Notes under the pieces: model-generated
Told to the model about the DNA's origin: nothing
The model's input: the letters and a program-made list of their open reading frames with translations, nothing else
Database searches by the model: none
NCBI GenBank assembly: GCA_959600835.1
Contig: CAUGNQ010000008.1
Location: 1-60,617, forward strand
Origin: an uncultured Collinsella sp.
GTDB lineage: Bacteria > Actinomycetota > Coriobacteriia > Coriobacteriales > Coriobacteriaceae
Length of the DNA: 60,617 nucleotides
Reading direction: 5' to 3'
Made by a program: the position numbers and the translations under genes
Shown: positions 1-7,604 of the stretch, one piece after another
How the letters are laid out: each line of letters begins with the position of its first letter
Position numbering within the stretch: the stretch's first letter is position 1

Positions 1-79
1 ACAGATGCCGGACTCCGGACGACAGCACCGCGGAAGACGAGCATTCCGACCACAACCGAACAACTCCAGCTACTAGGCA

Positions 80-107
80 GGCGCCCGCATGGGTGCCTTT
101 TACTTTT
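80..107 (+). terminator. Likely Rho-independent terminator near left edge
   Basis: A GGCGCCC stem, GCAT loop and GGGTGCC return arm (one G-T wobble) are followed by TTTTACTTTT. It would end a plus-strand transcript entering from outside the window. Nothing upstream of it can be called as a gene. Confidence 0.5.
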
Positions 108-307
108 CAGGGACTTAGCTGCGAGCTAAGGCACGCGGCTCATGGCCGTTTCGTGAAGGCACGACCAGCTCGACCCACTTCGACCCGTCTCCGCTCCTGC
201 CGTGCTCACCAATCGCCATCAGGCGGTTCAATCGTCGTGCAGACGAAAAGGCACACGGTGTCGTGCGGTGTCCTCGCGCGGTGCCGCACGGGAAGATTGG
301 AGGAACC

Positions 308-526
308 ATGGCACGCACAGCCGAATGCGCCGCGCCCGAGGGAAGCCGAGATCGGGACGAATGGATGACGGTGATCGAGATGCAGGAGTACATGAGGGCG
401 AGCCGAAACAAGGCGTACGACCTCATCTGGTCGGGAGAGATCGACTCGTACAGGCTCGGAAGGAAGCTCCTGGTGTCGAGGGCGTCAGTGGACGCCTACA
501 TCGAGTCGAGGAGCGGCAGGAAATGA
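308..526 (+). CDS. Excisionase-family helix-turn-helix protein
   Basis: A 72-residue protein. From about residue 20 the sequence WMTVIEMQEYMRASRNKAYD and the later SYRLGRKLLVSRASVDAYI form the winged helix typical of the excisionase-type HTH_17 domain. Members of this family act as recombination directionality factors or small DNA-binding regulators of mobile elements. The start at 308 follows GGAGG with a five-base spacer; the longer in-frame extension back to 263 has no ribosome site. It is followed 78 bases later by a second, truncated protein of the same type, so the locus is probably the remnant of an integrative element. No integrase is present in the window. Confidence 0.7.
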   Translation: MARTAECAAPEGSRDRDEWMTVIEMQEYMRASRNKAYDLIWSGEIDSYRLGRKLLVSRASVDAYIESRSGRK

Positions 527-604
527 CGGCGGCGACCGCCCCGGGAGCCGCCCGCGGCCGGGCACGCGAGGGAGCCTCGAGACGAAAGGAGCTCGAGGAC
601 GACC

Positions 605-722
605 ATGACCAAGAGCATTAGCAGGAGCCAGGTGAGGCTCATCACATCGACCAACGCGATATTCGGCGCCGACGAGGCGTGCGCGATGCTGCGCATCAGC
701 CGCGACGCAATGTACCGGCTCG
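605..722 (+). pseudogene. Truncated second HTH_17 / excisionase-like gene
   Basis: The start at 605 has a good AAAGGAG site. About 39 residues read as an excisionase-type HTH: FGADEACAMLRISRDAMYRL matches the usual first and recognition helices. The protein signal stops abruptly at about 722. The frame then runs on through a promoter, a two-hairpin RNA with a terminator and the start of the next gene, which no real gene would do. The gene was probably cut by insertion of, or recombination with, the DUF3800 module. The breakpoint is inferred from where family resemblance ends and the -35 box begins at 729. Confidence 0.55.
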
Positions 723-728
723 CCCCCC

Positions 729-757
729 TTGCACTCACCGTCAGAGCATGCTATAAG
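729..757 (+). promoter_or_regulatory. Sigma-70 promoter of the short RNA upstream of DUF3800
   Basis: TTGCAC at 729-734 and TATAAG at 752-757 are separated by exactly 17 bases. The predicted start falls at about 762-764, the first base of the paired TTGG of the RNA hairpin. The promoter therefore appears to make the short structured RNA and not primarily a leader for the truncated gene upstream. Confidence 0.65.
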
Positions 758-761
758 ATTA

Positions 762-817
762 TTGGTGGCTCATTAAGCTACCTCCAAGTGCCGGGGGAGT
801 CCCCCGGCTATTTTTTT
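762..817 (+). ncRNA. Short structured RNA preceding a DUF3800 gene, ending in a terminator
   Basis: Hairpin 1: UUGG (762-765) pairs with CCAA (784-787), and UGGCU (766-770) pairs with AGCUA (776-780), with a CAUUA loop and a CCU bulge. Hairpin 2: GCCGGGGG (790-797) pairs perfectly with CCCCCGGC (801-808) around a three-base loop, followed by seven T at 811-817. It lies between a 17-bp-spaced promoter and the DUF3800 start at 841. A set of conserved RNA motifs found upstream of DUF3800 genes (DUF3800-I and others) is known from comparative genomics; I infer this belongs to that class but cannot assign the subtype. The promoter / RNA / terminator / protein order also resembles type III toxin-antitoxin loci, although no tandem repeats are present. 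Confidence 0.6.
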
Positions 818-840
818 ATCCATTCCATTAGGAGTCCCCA

Positions 841-1515
841 TTGGCCAAGGAGCTCAGCATCTTCGTCGACGAGAGCGGCGACCGCGGCGGCAAAGCTCGC
901 TACTACCTGCTCACACTCGTCTTTCACGACCAGGCAGACAGCATCGCCGAGGCGGTCACGGGCTATGAGGCCAAGCTTGCCAGGGCCGATCTCCCTAACA
1001 TTCCGTTTCACTCCGAGCCTCTCATGAACGGGCACAAGGACTATGAGTTTCTTGACATCGAGCAGCGCAAGGTGATGCTCGCCTACTTCTCCTCGTTCGT
1101 CCGCAAACTTCCCATTTCCTATATCACGTTCGTCTACCGTCGCAGCCAGTTCGAAGACCCGGCAAGGCTAATGGAGCGCATGGGACGCGACATCTCCTCC
1201 GCCATGATTGAACACCTGGGCTTCTTCCAGTCCTTCGACGATGTGAAGGTCTATTACGACAACGGTCAGGACATTGTCAAGCAGGCGCTCGACCGCTCGG
1301 TGGGCAAGGTCCTCTCAAAAGGGGTCGTCCGACGCCGTAAAACCTCGATGACCGACTACCGCCTCGAGCAAGTGGCGGATTACCTCTGCACTATCGAACT
1401 TGCCTTGGTCAAGTACGAGGCCAAGGAGAACGGTGAGACGTACAACAAGTTCTTCGGTGGTATCGGCTCTTTCAAGAGGAACTGGCTCAAGCAAGCCCGC
1501 AGCAAGCGGATATAG
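841..1515 (+). CDS. DUF3800 domain protein
   Basis: A 224-residue protein. The N-terminal IFVDESGD (residues 7-14) is the hallmark of DUF3800, a family with an RNase H-like fold and conserved acidic residues; many members sit in mobile or defence islands, but their activity is not established. Further acidic positions are at VYYDNGQDIV in the middle and DYRLEQVADYLCTIELA near the C terminus. The start is TTG at 841, preceded by AGGAG at 830-834; no ATG fits. A structured RNA with terminator lies directly upstream, so expression may depend on read-through or on RNA-protein interaction. The neighbour on the right is a convergent GmrSD-like nuclease candidate. Confidence 0.8.
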   Translation: MAKELSIFVDESGDRGGKARYYLLTLVFHDQADSIAEAVTGYEAKLARADLPNIPFHSEPLMNGHKDYEFLDIEQRKVMLAYFSSFVRKLPISYITFVYRRSQFEDPARLMERMGRDISSAMIEHLGFFQSFDDVKVYYDNGQDIVKQALDRSVGKVLSKGVVRRRKTSMTDYRLEQVADYLCTIELALVKYEAKENGETYNKFFGGIGSFKRNWLKQARSKRI

Positions 1516-1828
1516 GTGGTTCCGTAATCTCATAGGGAACGGCCATCTCTCCTCCGGCCAGGAGTCCCAAGTGGCACGCTTCGAGCAGCGATGGCGAAAC
1601 GCAAGCAATGGCGTCGAGGGCGCCTCGTGCGCTACATTGTGTCCATGTGGTCATCTCCTATCGTCTCAGCGTGGTAACTGAAGATTCTAGGCGGTGGCCA
1701 CACCCCTTTTCCGGGGTGCTGACACCAACGTTTGGCACGCAACCGCAGTAGACGGCAACGTCCGTCTACTGAGCAAAAGCAACGAGCTTTTCCGGGTCCA
1801 AGACCGATAAGCGAAGATGAATCAAGTT
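1516..1828. other. Intergenic region between convergent defence-type genes
   Basis: No gene is supported. The stretch contains a hairpin CACCCC-loop-GGGGTG near 1699-1716, a perfect 9-bp stem AGTAGACGG / CCGTCTACT at about 1748-1771 and a small AAAAGC / GCTTTT stem near 1776-1792. One or more probably separate the two convergent transcripts, but none has a clear T-tract. Confidence 0.4.
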
Positions 1829-3562
1829 TTACTCCCTTAGCAGGCCCAACTTGCCAAGCCACTCGACAAAAGTAGTGATGATCCGCTCGGTGCGCATTTC
1901 GATGTCGCTCTCGGCGAAGTCGCCGCATCGCGCAATTTCCACGAGTTCGCGAACAGCGGTCCCCGACACCTCAACGCCCTTATCGTTCACATAGCCCTCA
2001 TAATACTTGCGTTTATCCGTCAGTTGGTAATCTGAGGCGCGAATATTTACGCGCTTCTCCAACATCGCCTTGTTTCCTAGTGCTTCAAGATTTGAGCGAT
2101 TGGATAGCGGGTGCACCTCGTTACGCTTTCTTGCATAGATGTGTTCAATCTCGAGCGTTGTGTCCAAGTCCATGAGAGGTTGCTTAGGATCTGAATAGGC
2201 CCACCAAACAAGCATCGATCGTGTGAAGCGACGCTGGTTGGTGAACTGATAGCTTCTGAAGCGTCCCGTAATTGTTTCACGGTCGAACAGATGGGCTGAA
2301 AAGTCGACCTTGCGACCTTCTACGATATCTATGAGTGCGGGATAGACGGGACCGCGCAGGGCGTTTACGCCGGGACGCTCAAGTGAGTAGGCGTAGATGA
2401 ATCCAGTGATGTAGCAAAGGAAATCGTAGAGCTCTTTGTCGTCTAGCTCGCCTTTGGTATTGCGCTTTGCCAGGAACCAGGTACTCAACAGATAAGCCCA
2501 CATGCCGTTGGGTGCATAATTGAGAACGAATAGACGGCGTGCTACACGCTCGGAAAAGCCCTCCTGCGCATCAACCCGTTTCCAAAAATCGAGCAGAGAC
2601 TCCAAATCGTCGAGCGTCGCGTCCTCGCGTAGGATTTCGTACGAGCTGTCGCTGTAGAAGTCGCGTAGACTTTTGGTTGTCGTGTCGCGGATGCCCTTCT
2701 TTGCACGGCGATAATACATATAGCGGGTGAAAAGCTCGTCGAGCGGCGTGCCCGAGGTTGGTTTGAAAATGAGGTTGGCTGTTTCCTCAAGCACTTTCCA
2801 ACGCGCAACGAACTCGTCTTTGCGACCCTCGATGGAGAAGTGCTTGTAGAACTGGCTCTTAAAGATGTCAGCGTCTGCCAACGGGAGTCCACGGTCGTTC
2901 AAAGTCGAGAAGATTCTGAGCGCGGTGTCCTGGGATTCCGCTTCGATGGGAAGCAAGATTACGTTATTGAGAATGCGAGCGGCAAATAGGGCGATGTAGC
3001 TTGGCCACTCGCTTGCCATTTCGGCCATTCTTTTAGAGAAGAAGGCGTAATTGCGTGAATAGGCGCTGTGGGCCATGGGGCCCACGGAGCCGTGGCGCAA
3101 TATATCTAGAAACTCATCTTTATCGGAATCGCTCGCCACCTCTGAATCGATTTTCAGTGCATTCATGTCGGGGTCGTCGAACTCATCGGTCTTCCAGACG
3201 CAGCCAGCAATCGAGTCACGCACTTTAATTGACTGCTTGTCCTTCATGTTTGCGAACTTGTCGTAAAACGCCCTAAGCAGCAACATGATGGTTGTAAGTC
3301 TCTGCTGGCCATCGATTATTTCAAGCTGGCCTGCGTCGTTCTTGAAAGTAACAATGGGGCCGAGGAAGTATTCATCACTAGTGCTTTCGAAGGCGTCGCA
3401 GTCGTCGTTGGGAAACGCGAAGGTGAAGAGATCGTCCCATAGCGTTGCACACTCGTCTTCGCCCCAGGCGTAAGGTCGCTGGTAATCTGGGATGAGGAAG
3501 TCCGAATGCTTATCTGTAAGGAGCAGCTTGATCGTTTTCTGGTCGATGTTGAGCTTGGACAT
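1829..3562 (-). CDS. GmrSD-like DUF262/DUF1524 protein (putative modification-dependent nuclease)
   Basis: A 577-residue single-chain protein. IPDYQRPYAW (residues 24-33) and DGQQRLTT (84-91) are the signature motifs of the DUF262/GmrS NTPase domain; LEIEHIYARKRN near residue 470 is the His-containing HNH-like motif of DUF1524/GmrD. The family includes type IV enzymes that cut modified phage DNA and BrxU-type defence proteins, so anti-phage defence is inferred. The start at 3562 has GGAGG eight bases upstream, and the TATAAT box at 3601-3606 would place the transcript start inside the longer frame that begins at 3595. Base composition is visibly lower in GC than neighbouring housekeeping genes, and no restriction or methylase partner is adjacent, consistent with a horizontally acquired solitary system. 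Confidence 0.8.
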   Translation of the reverse strand: MSKLNIDQKTIKLLLTDKHSDFLIPDYQRPYAWGEDECATLWDDLFTFAFPNDDCDAFESTSDEYFLGPIVTFKNDAGQLEIIDGQQRLTTIMLLLRAFYDKFANMKDKQSIKVRDSIAGCVWKTDEFDDPDMNALKIDSEVASDSDKDEFLDILRHGSVGPMAHSAYSRNYAFFSKRMAEMASEWPSYIALFAARILNNVILLPIEAESQDTALRIFSTLNDRGLPLADADIFKSQFYKHFSIEGRKDEFVARWKVLEETANLIFKPTSGTPLDELFTRYMYYRRAKKGIRDTTTKSLRDFYSDSSYEILREDATLDDLESLLDFWKRVDAQEGFSERVARRLFVLNYAPNGMWAYLLSTWFLAKRNTKGELDDKELYDFLCYITGFIYAYSLERPGVNALRGPVYPALIDIVEGRKVDFSAHLFDRETITGRFRSYQFTNQRRFTRSMLVWWAYSDPKQPLMDLDTTLEIEHIYARKRNEVHPLSNRSNLEALGNKAMLEKRVNIRASDYQLTDKRKYYEGYVNDKGVEVSGTAVRELVEIARCGDFAESDIEMRTERIITTFVEWLGKLGLLRE

Positions 3563-3600
3563 GCTGGAAACCTCCGTGCGGATATCTTTTTGCATCCAGA

Positions 3601-3606
3601 ATTATA
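3601..3606 (-). promoter_or_regulatory. -10 box for the GmrSD-like gene
   Basis: Read on the minus strand this is a perfect TATAAT, 38 bases upstream of the preferred ATG. No good -35 box is visible at 16-18 bases. Its position argues against the upstream ATG at 3595. Confidence 0.4.
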
Positions 3607-3857
3607 TTTCACAGAGTAAATAAGGTGCTTGATGACGGCACGATAGGACCAGAGAGCGCGGGGACGAATTGAAGGCCCGCATCCAGCACTCTCTTTATGT
3701 TCTAGCGGTTATTAGTCCCAAATAGCATGGAGAACCGCGTGCCCACTCACTTGGGATAAATCCTTACTCTCGTTCTTCCGAATACCACCCGTACTTTGTC
3801 ATCTTGAAATACGGGGAGTAAATGGCGAAATCGCAGGTGAAAGGGAGTAAAACGGCA
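3607..3857. other. Intergenic region without a supported gene
   Basis: An open frame from 3822 on the plus strand has a weak ribosome site but runs straight through the guaA terminator and has no family resemblance, so it is not called. No repeat or RNA structure was recognised here. Confidence 0.4.
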
Positions 3858-3893
3858 AAGAAAAAGCCTCCGTCCCAACGCGGGAACGGAGGC
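3858..3893 (-). terminator. guaA terminator
   Basis: On the minus strand a GCCTCCGT/ACGGAGGC stem extended by three further G-C pairs is followed by TTTTTCTTTG. It lies 116 bases downstream of the guaA stop codon. Confidence 0.7.
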
Positions 3894-4008
3894 CAGATTA
3901 TCGTTTTTACTCACCGCCGTCGCTGGCGGCTTTGCCGTAACTCTCGTACGAAACGAAACTCAGGAGCACAGTGCAATACTCAAAAGAGCAGGTCAAAACC
4001 CTGTCAGC

Positions 4009-5607
4009 CTACTCCCACTCGATGGTCGCAGGCGGCTTGGACGTAATGTCGTAGCACACGCGGTTGGCACCGGGAACCTCGGCCACGATGCGGCCCGAGA
4101 TGCGGGCCAGGACGTCGTAGGGCAGCTTGGCCCAGTCGGCAGTCATGGCGTCGCTGGACTCCACGGCGCGCAAGATGATCGGGCGCTGATAGGTGCGCTC
4201 GTCGCCCATAACGCCAACGGACTTGATGTCGGGCAGGACCGCAAAATACTGCCAGCAGCTGTGCTCGGAGTTGCGCTCGCCGGTCTGCTCAAACAGACGC
4301 TGGTTATAGGCGTCGAGCTCCTCGCGCACGATAGCGTCGGCGTTCTTGAGGATCTCGAGCTTCTCTTTGTCGACCGCACCGATGATGCGGATGGCAAGAC
4401 CCGGGCCCGGGAAAGGCTGACGGAACACGATGTGACCCGGCAGACCCAGCGCCAGACCAAGCGCGCGGACCTCGTCCTTAAAGAAGTGGTCGAGCGGCTC
4501 AATGAGGTCGAAGTGCACGCCCTCGGGGAACGGGATCAGGTTGTGATGGCTCTTGATGGTGGCCGTCTTGCCGCCCGTCTTGCGAGCGCCGGACTCGATG
4601 ATGTCGGGGTAGATGGTGCCCTGAGCCAGGTACTTCACGGGTTTACCATCGGTCTCAAGCTGCTGAGCAACCGCGAAGAACTCTTTCCAGAACTGCGTAC
4701 CGATGATGCGGCGCTTCTCCTCGGGCTCGGTCACGCCGGCCAGAAGCTCGGCATAACGGTCCTCGGCGTGGACGTGGATAAAGTCGACGTCAAACTGCTT
4801 GGTGAAGACCTCCTCCACCTGCTCGGGCTCGCCCTTGCGCAGCAGACCGTGGTTGATGAACACGCAGGTCATCTGCTTGCCTACGGCGCGGGCGCCCAGC
4901 GCAGCCACGACGGAGGAGTCGACGCCGCCGGACAGGGCCAGAATCACGCGGTCGTTGCCGACCTTCTCGCGGAACTCGGCCGTCATGGTCTCGACCAGGT
5001 TGTCCATGCTCCAGTTGGGCTCCAGGCCGCAGATCTCAAACAGGAAGTTGCTCAGCAGCTGCTGACCGTACTCGGAATGCTTGACCTCGGGGTGGAACTG
5101 CGTGGTGAAGATCTTGCGCTCGACGCACTCCATGGCGGCAACCGGGCACACGTCGGTGCTGGCGGTAACGGTAAAGCCCTCGGGCACCTCGGAGACGGCA
5201 TCGCGGTGGCTCATCCACACGGTCTGCTCCATGGGCGTGGAGTTAAAGAGCTTGGCGCCTGCCGTGCGCGTGATGGTGGCGCGGCCATACTCGCCCACCT
5301 CGGAGTGGCCGACCTTGCCACCGAGCGTCACGGCCGTGATCTGATGACCGTAGCAGAAGCCCAGGACGGGAAGGCCCAGGTCAAAGATGGCGGGGTCGAT
5401 GGACGGAGCGTCCTCGGCATACACAGAAGCCGGGCCGCCGGAAAGGATGAGCGCAGAGGCGTTCATCTCGCGAATCTCGTCGGCCGAGATGTCGCAGGGA
5501 ACGATCTCGGAATACACGTTGAGGTCGCGGACGCGACGGGCAATGAGCTGACCGTACTGCGCACCAAAGTCGAGTACGAGGACCTTTGCGGAAGCCTTTT
5601 GATCCAT
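4009..5607 (-). CDS. guaA: GMP synthase (glutamine-hydrolysing)
   Basis: A 532-residue GMP synthase that aminates XMP to GMP with glutamine and ATP, the last step of guanine nucleotide synthesis. The class I glutamine amidotransferase half carries Cys85 in GFCYGHQ and His172/Glu174 in FHPEV. The ATP pyrophosphatase half has SGGVDSS at 226-232, and the C-terminal dimerisation domain ends in CYDITSKPPATIEWE, the normal end of the family. Length is close to the usual 510-530. The start at 5607 follows AGAGGGGG. It is transcribed alone, divergently from the asparaginase gene, with its own promoter and terminator. Confidence 0.97.
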   Translation of the reverse strand: MDQKASAKVLVLDFGAQYGQLIARRVRDLNVYSEIVPCDISADEIREMNASALILSGGPASVYAEDAPSIDPAIFDLGLPVLGFCYGHQITAVTLGGKVGHSEVGEYGRATITRTAGAKLFNSTPMEQTVWMSHRDAVSEVPEGFTVTASTDVCPVAAMECVERKIFTTQFHPEVKHSEYGQQLLSNFLFEICGLEPNWSMDNLVETMTAEFREKVGNDRVILALSGGVDSSVVAALGARAVGKQMTCVFINHGLLRKGEPEQVEEVFTKQFDVDFIHVHAEDRYAELLAGVTEPEEKRRIIGTQFWKEFFAVAQQLETDGKPVKYLAQGTIYPDIIESGARKTGGKTATIKSHHNLIPFPEGVHFDLIEPLDHFFKDEVRALGLALGLPGHIVFRQPFPGPGLAIRIIGAVDKEKLEILKNADAIVREELDAYNQRLFEQTGERNSEHSCWQYFAVLPDIKSVGVMGDERTYQRPIILRAVESSDAMTADWAKLPYDVLARISGRIVAEVPGANRVCYDITSKPPATIEWE

Positions 5608-5681
5608 GGTTTCCCCCTCTTGTTGGCGGGGAGCCGATGCTCACCCGCGTGAATGAACGAAATAGCTTTCATAGTGTACAC

Positions 5682-5709
5682 GTTATATGGGGTTTCTCGT
5701 CCCTCGCAA
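5682..5709 (-). promoter_or_regulatory. Probable guaA promoter
   Basis: On the minus strand TTGCGA (5704-5709) and TATAAC (5682-5687) are 16 bases apart, leaving a leader of about 70 bases before the guaA start. No purine riboswitch fold was recognised in the leader. Confidence 0.45.
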
Positions 5710-5795
5710 CCATCAGCGCACGGCAAACGCACGACCTGGACCCCTATTTGACGGCAATTGAAGTGTTACCGAACGTTACAGATGATGTAATACGT

Positions 5796-5823
5796 TTGAA
5801 CATTGGACGCCCTGTGCCACAAT
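5796..5823 (+). promoter_or_regulatory. Probable asparaginase promoter
   Basis: TTGAAC (5796-5801) and CACAAT (5818-5823) have a 16-base spacer and lie about 50 bases upstream of the asparaginase start. Confidence 0.4.
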
Positions 5824-5874
5824 ACTGCCGAACGACTCCGCCCTCGCGGCGGCAAATACGATAGGAATACCAGC

Positions 5875-6888
5875 ATGAAGCGCATCCTTCTCATCGCCAC
5901 GGGCGGCACCATCGCATCGACCGAGGACGGCAACGGCCTCTCCCCCGCCCTGACCGGTGAGGAACTCGCCCAGAGCGTTCCCGAGATCTCGGGCCTCTGC
6001 GAGCTCGACGTCGTGCAGCCCATGAACATCGACAGCACCAATATGCGCCCGAGCGACTGGATGCGTATCCGCGACGTCATCGTCGAAGGCTATGCCGATC
6101 ACGACGGCTTCGTAGTCCTTCACGGCACCGACACCATGAGCTACACCGCGGCAGCGCTTTCCTATCTGATTCAGGACAGTCCCAAGCCCATCGTACTCAC
6201 CGGCTCGCAAAAGCCCATGGGCAACCCCTTTTCCGATGCCAAGCTCAACCTGTACCAGAGCCTGCTCTATGCGCTCGACGAGCATTCACACGACGTCTCG
6301 ATCGTGTTTGGCGGCGTCGCCATTGCCGGCACGCGCGCCCGCAAGCAGCGCACCATGAGCTTTAACGCGTTCATTAGTGTCAACTATCCGCCCATTGCCT
6401 ACATCCGCAACGACCGCATTGTGCGCAACGGGCTTCACGGCACTCACCAGAATGAGAATCCGGTTCGTTTCTACGACAGTATCGACCCGCGCGTGTTTGT
6501 CCTTAAGCTGACACCCGGCGTGAACCCGGGTATCCTGGACGCCCTTGCCGATAGCTACGACGCCATGATTCTGGAGACCTTTGGCATTGGCGGTATCCCC
6601 GAGTTTGGTGAGTCGGGCGAGTCATTCCAGGAGGCGATTTTCCGCTGGGTCGATTCGGGCCGTACTGTCGTTATGACCACGCAGGTCCCCGAAGAGGGCC
6701 TCGATTTGGGCGTTTATGAGGTCGGCCGTGCTTACGCGGATCATCCGGGCATTCTGCGCGGCGACGACATGACCACCGAGACGCTCGTGGCCAAGACCAT
6801 GTGGGCACTCGGCCAGTCACGTGATGCGGCCGAGATTCAGCGCCTGTTCTACAGCCAAGTCAACCACGACCGCATCCCGATGGCCTAA
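5875..6888 (+). CDS. ansA: L-asparaginase, type I (cytoplasmic)
   Basis: A 337-residue enzyme hydrolysing asparagine to aspartate and ammonia. The first catalytic threonine is Thr12 in ATGGTIAS, and the second active-site segment HGTDTM carries Thr85 and Asp86. There is no signal peptide and the length matches AnsA-type cytoplasmic enzymes (about 338), not periplasmic type II. The start at 5875 follows TAGGA; the frame extends 24 codons further upstream, but through the promoter -10 region. The gene is monocistronic and divergent from guaA. Whether asparagine or glutamine is preferred cannot be read from the sequence. Confidence 0.92.
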   Translation: MKRILLIATGGTIASTEDGNGLSPALTGEELAQSVPEISGLCELDVVQPMNIDSTNMRPSDWMRIRDVIVEGYADHDGFVVLHGTDTMSYTAAALSYLIQDSPKPIVLTGSQKPMGNPFSDAKLNLYQSLLYALDEHSHDVSIVFGGVAIAGTRARKQRTMSFNAFISVNYPPIAYIRNDRIVRNGLHGTHQNENPVRFYDSIDPRVFVLKLTPGVNPGILDALADSYDAMILETFGIGGIPEFGESGESFQEAIFRWVDSGRTVVMTTQVPEEGLDLGVYEVGRAYADHPGILRGDDMTTETLVAKTMWALGQSRDAAEIQRLFYSQVNHDRIPMA

Positions 6889-6910
6889 TTCAGTTGTCGA
6901 CGGGTATCCC

Positions 6911-7129
6911 CTATTCGATACCCTCGAGAAGCTCTGACACCGTCATGCCAAGGGCGGGCGCGATCTTAAATAGAACCTTGAGCGTGAAATTTGCCGTCCC
7001 ATCTTCGATTCGGTCGAGGTAGGGTCGGCTGATTCCTGTCGCCACACAAAAATCAACCTTGGAGATACCAAGGTCCCTGCGTGTCTCTTCGACCCGCCTG
7101 CCAAGAATCTGTTTAGCACGTTCGTCCAT
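6911..7129 (-). CDS. XRE-family transcriptional regulator
   Basis: A 72-residue protein that is almost entirely one Cro/CI-type HTH: RRVEETRRDLGISKVDFC, then VATGISRPYLDRIEDGTANF (recognition helix in SRPYLDRIE) and a hydrophobic C-terminal helix ALGMTVSELLEGIE. It is divergent from the hypothetical gene at 7206, and the 77-base gap between the two genes holds a perfect 20-bp palindrome. It therefore probably represses itself and that neighbour. The ribosome site of the ATG at 7129 is weak, so translation may be low or the transcript leaderless. Confidence 0.85.
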   Translation of the reverse strand: MDERAKQILGRRVEETRRDLGISKVDFCVATGISRPYLDRIEDGTANFTLKVLFKIAPALGMTVSELLEGIE

Positions 7130-7160
7130 GCAGACGAGTTTGAAATGGAGCCGAACATAA

Positions 7161-7180
7161 ACGTAAACTATAGTTTACGT
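7161..7180. promoter_or_regulatory. Perfect 20-bp palindromic operator between divergent genes
   Basis: ACGTAAACTATAGTTTACGT is identical to its reverse complement. It sits 31 bases upstream of the XRE gene start and 25 bases upstream of the ATG at 7206. The central TATAGT can serve as a -10 box on either strand, so binding would block both promoters. Confidence 0.7.
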
Positions 7181-7205
7181 TTTGCCGAATACACAGGAGT
7201 TTTCT

Positions 7206-7595
7206 ATGTCGGGTTCTTCGGTCCGCACGTACCGAGCCACGCTTCGCACAAACAGCGCACCGCCCAAGCTCGTCGTTGTTGAAGCTGAATGCCTTTCGCC
7301 CGATGAGCGCACAGCATTTGCATTGCTATCAAGTCGCGTCGCCGCCGTTCTGGTCCCTTGCCCGGCGCAAGGTGAACTTGCCATCCAATGCCAAGCGCAC
7401 AGCTGCTCGCTCAATCAGGCTGCCGTAATCGCAACCAGCCAGCGTGGCCTGCCCCTTCTCCTGGAAGCCGGCGTCGCGCTCGCCCTTCGCGGTGCCGGAT
7501 ACGAAAACGAGGCCGCCGCCGACATGGTCTTTCAACCACGATCGAGCGGCGGCCTCGCAGCAGCCATCGAATATGCTTGCAGGCTCGTTGCCTAA
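7206..7595 (+). CDS. Hypothetical protein under XRE control
   Basis: A 129-residue soluble protein that I do not recognise. The start at 7206 has CAGGAG six bases upstream. It has alternating hydrophobic strands (PKLVVVEAE, VAAVLVP, QAAVIATS) and glycine-rich turns, ending in GGLAAAIEYACRLV, a pattern suggestive of an alpha/beta Rossmann-like fold. There is weak resemblance to the DprA-type 'access and glycine' layout, not strong enough to assign. It has no signal peptide or membrane segment. Its divergent arrangement with the XRE gene and the shared operator recall regulator-plus-effector or toxin-antitoxin pairs, but no toxin family can be named. Confidence 0.7.
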   Translation: MSGSSVRTYRATLRTNSAPPKLVVVEAECLSPDERTAFALLSSRVAAVLVPCPAQGELAIQCQAHSCSLNQAAVIATSQRGLPLLLEAGVALALRGAGYENEAAADMVFQPRSSGGLAAAIEYACRLVA

Positions 7596-7604
7596 AGGCG
7601 CAAG

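Noticed and set aside
605..1027. A full 140-codon gene from 605
   Set aside because: After about 39 codons it crosses a promoter, a terminator and the DUF3800 start in another frame, so only the N-terminal stump is real.
3822..4046. 74-codon plus-strand frame with a GGGGAG upstream
   Set aside because: It runs through the guaA terminator and into the guaA 3' end, has a lysine-rich start by chance and no homology.
7206..7595. Assignment of the XRE-linked protein as DprA-like
   Set aside because: The strand-glycine pattern is only loosely similar and the key nucleotide-binding motif cannot be identified.
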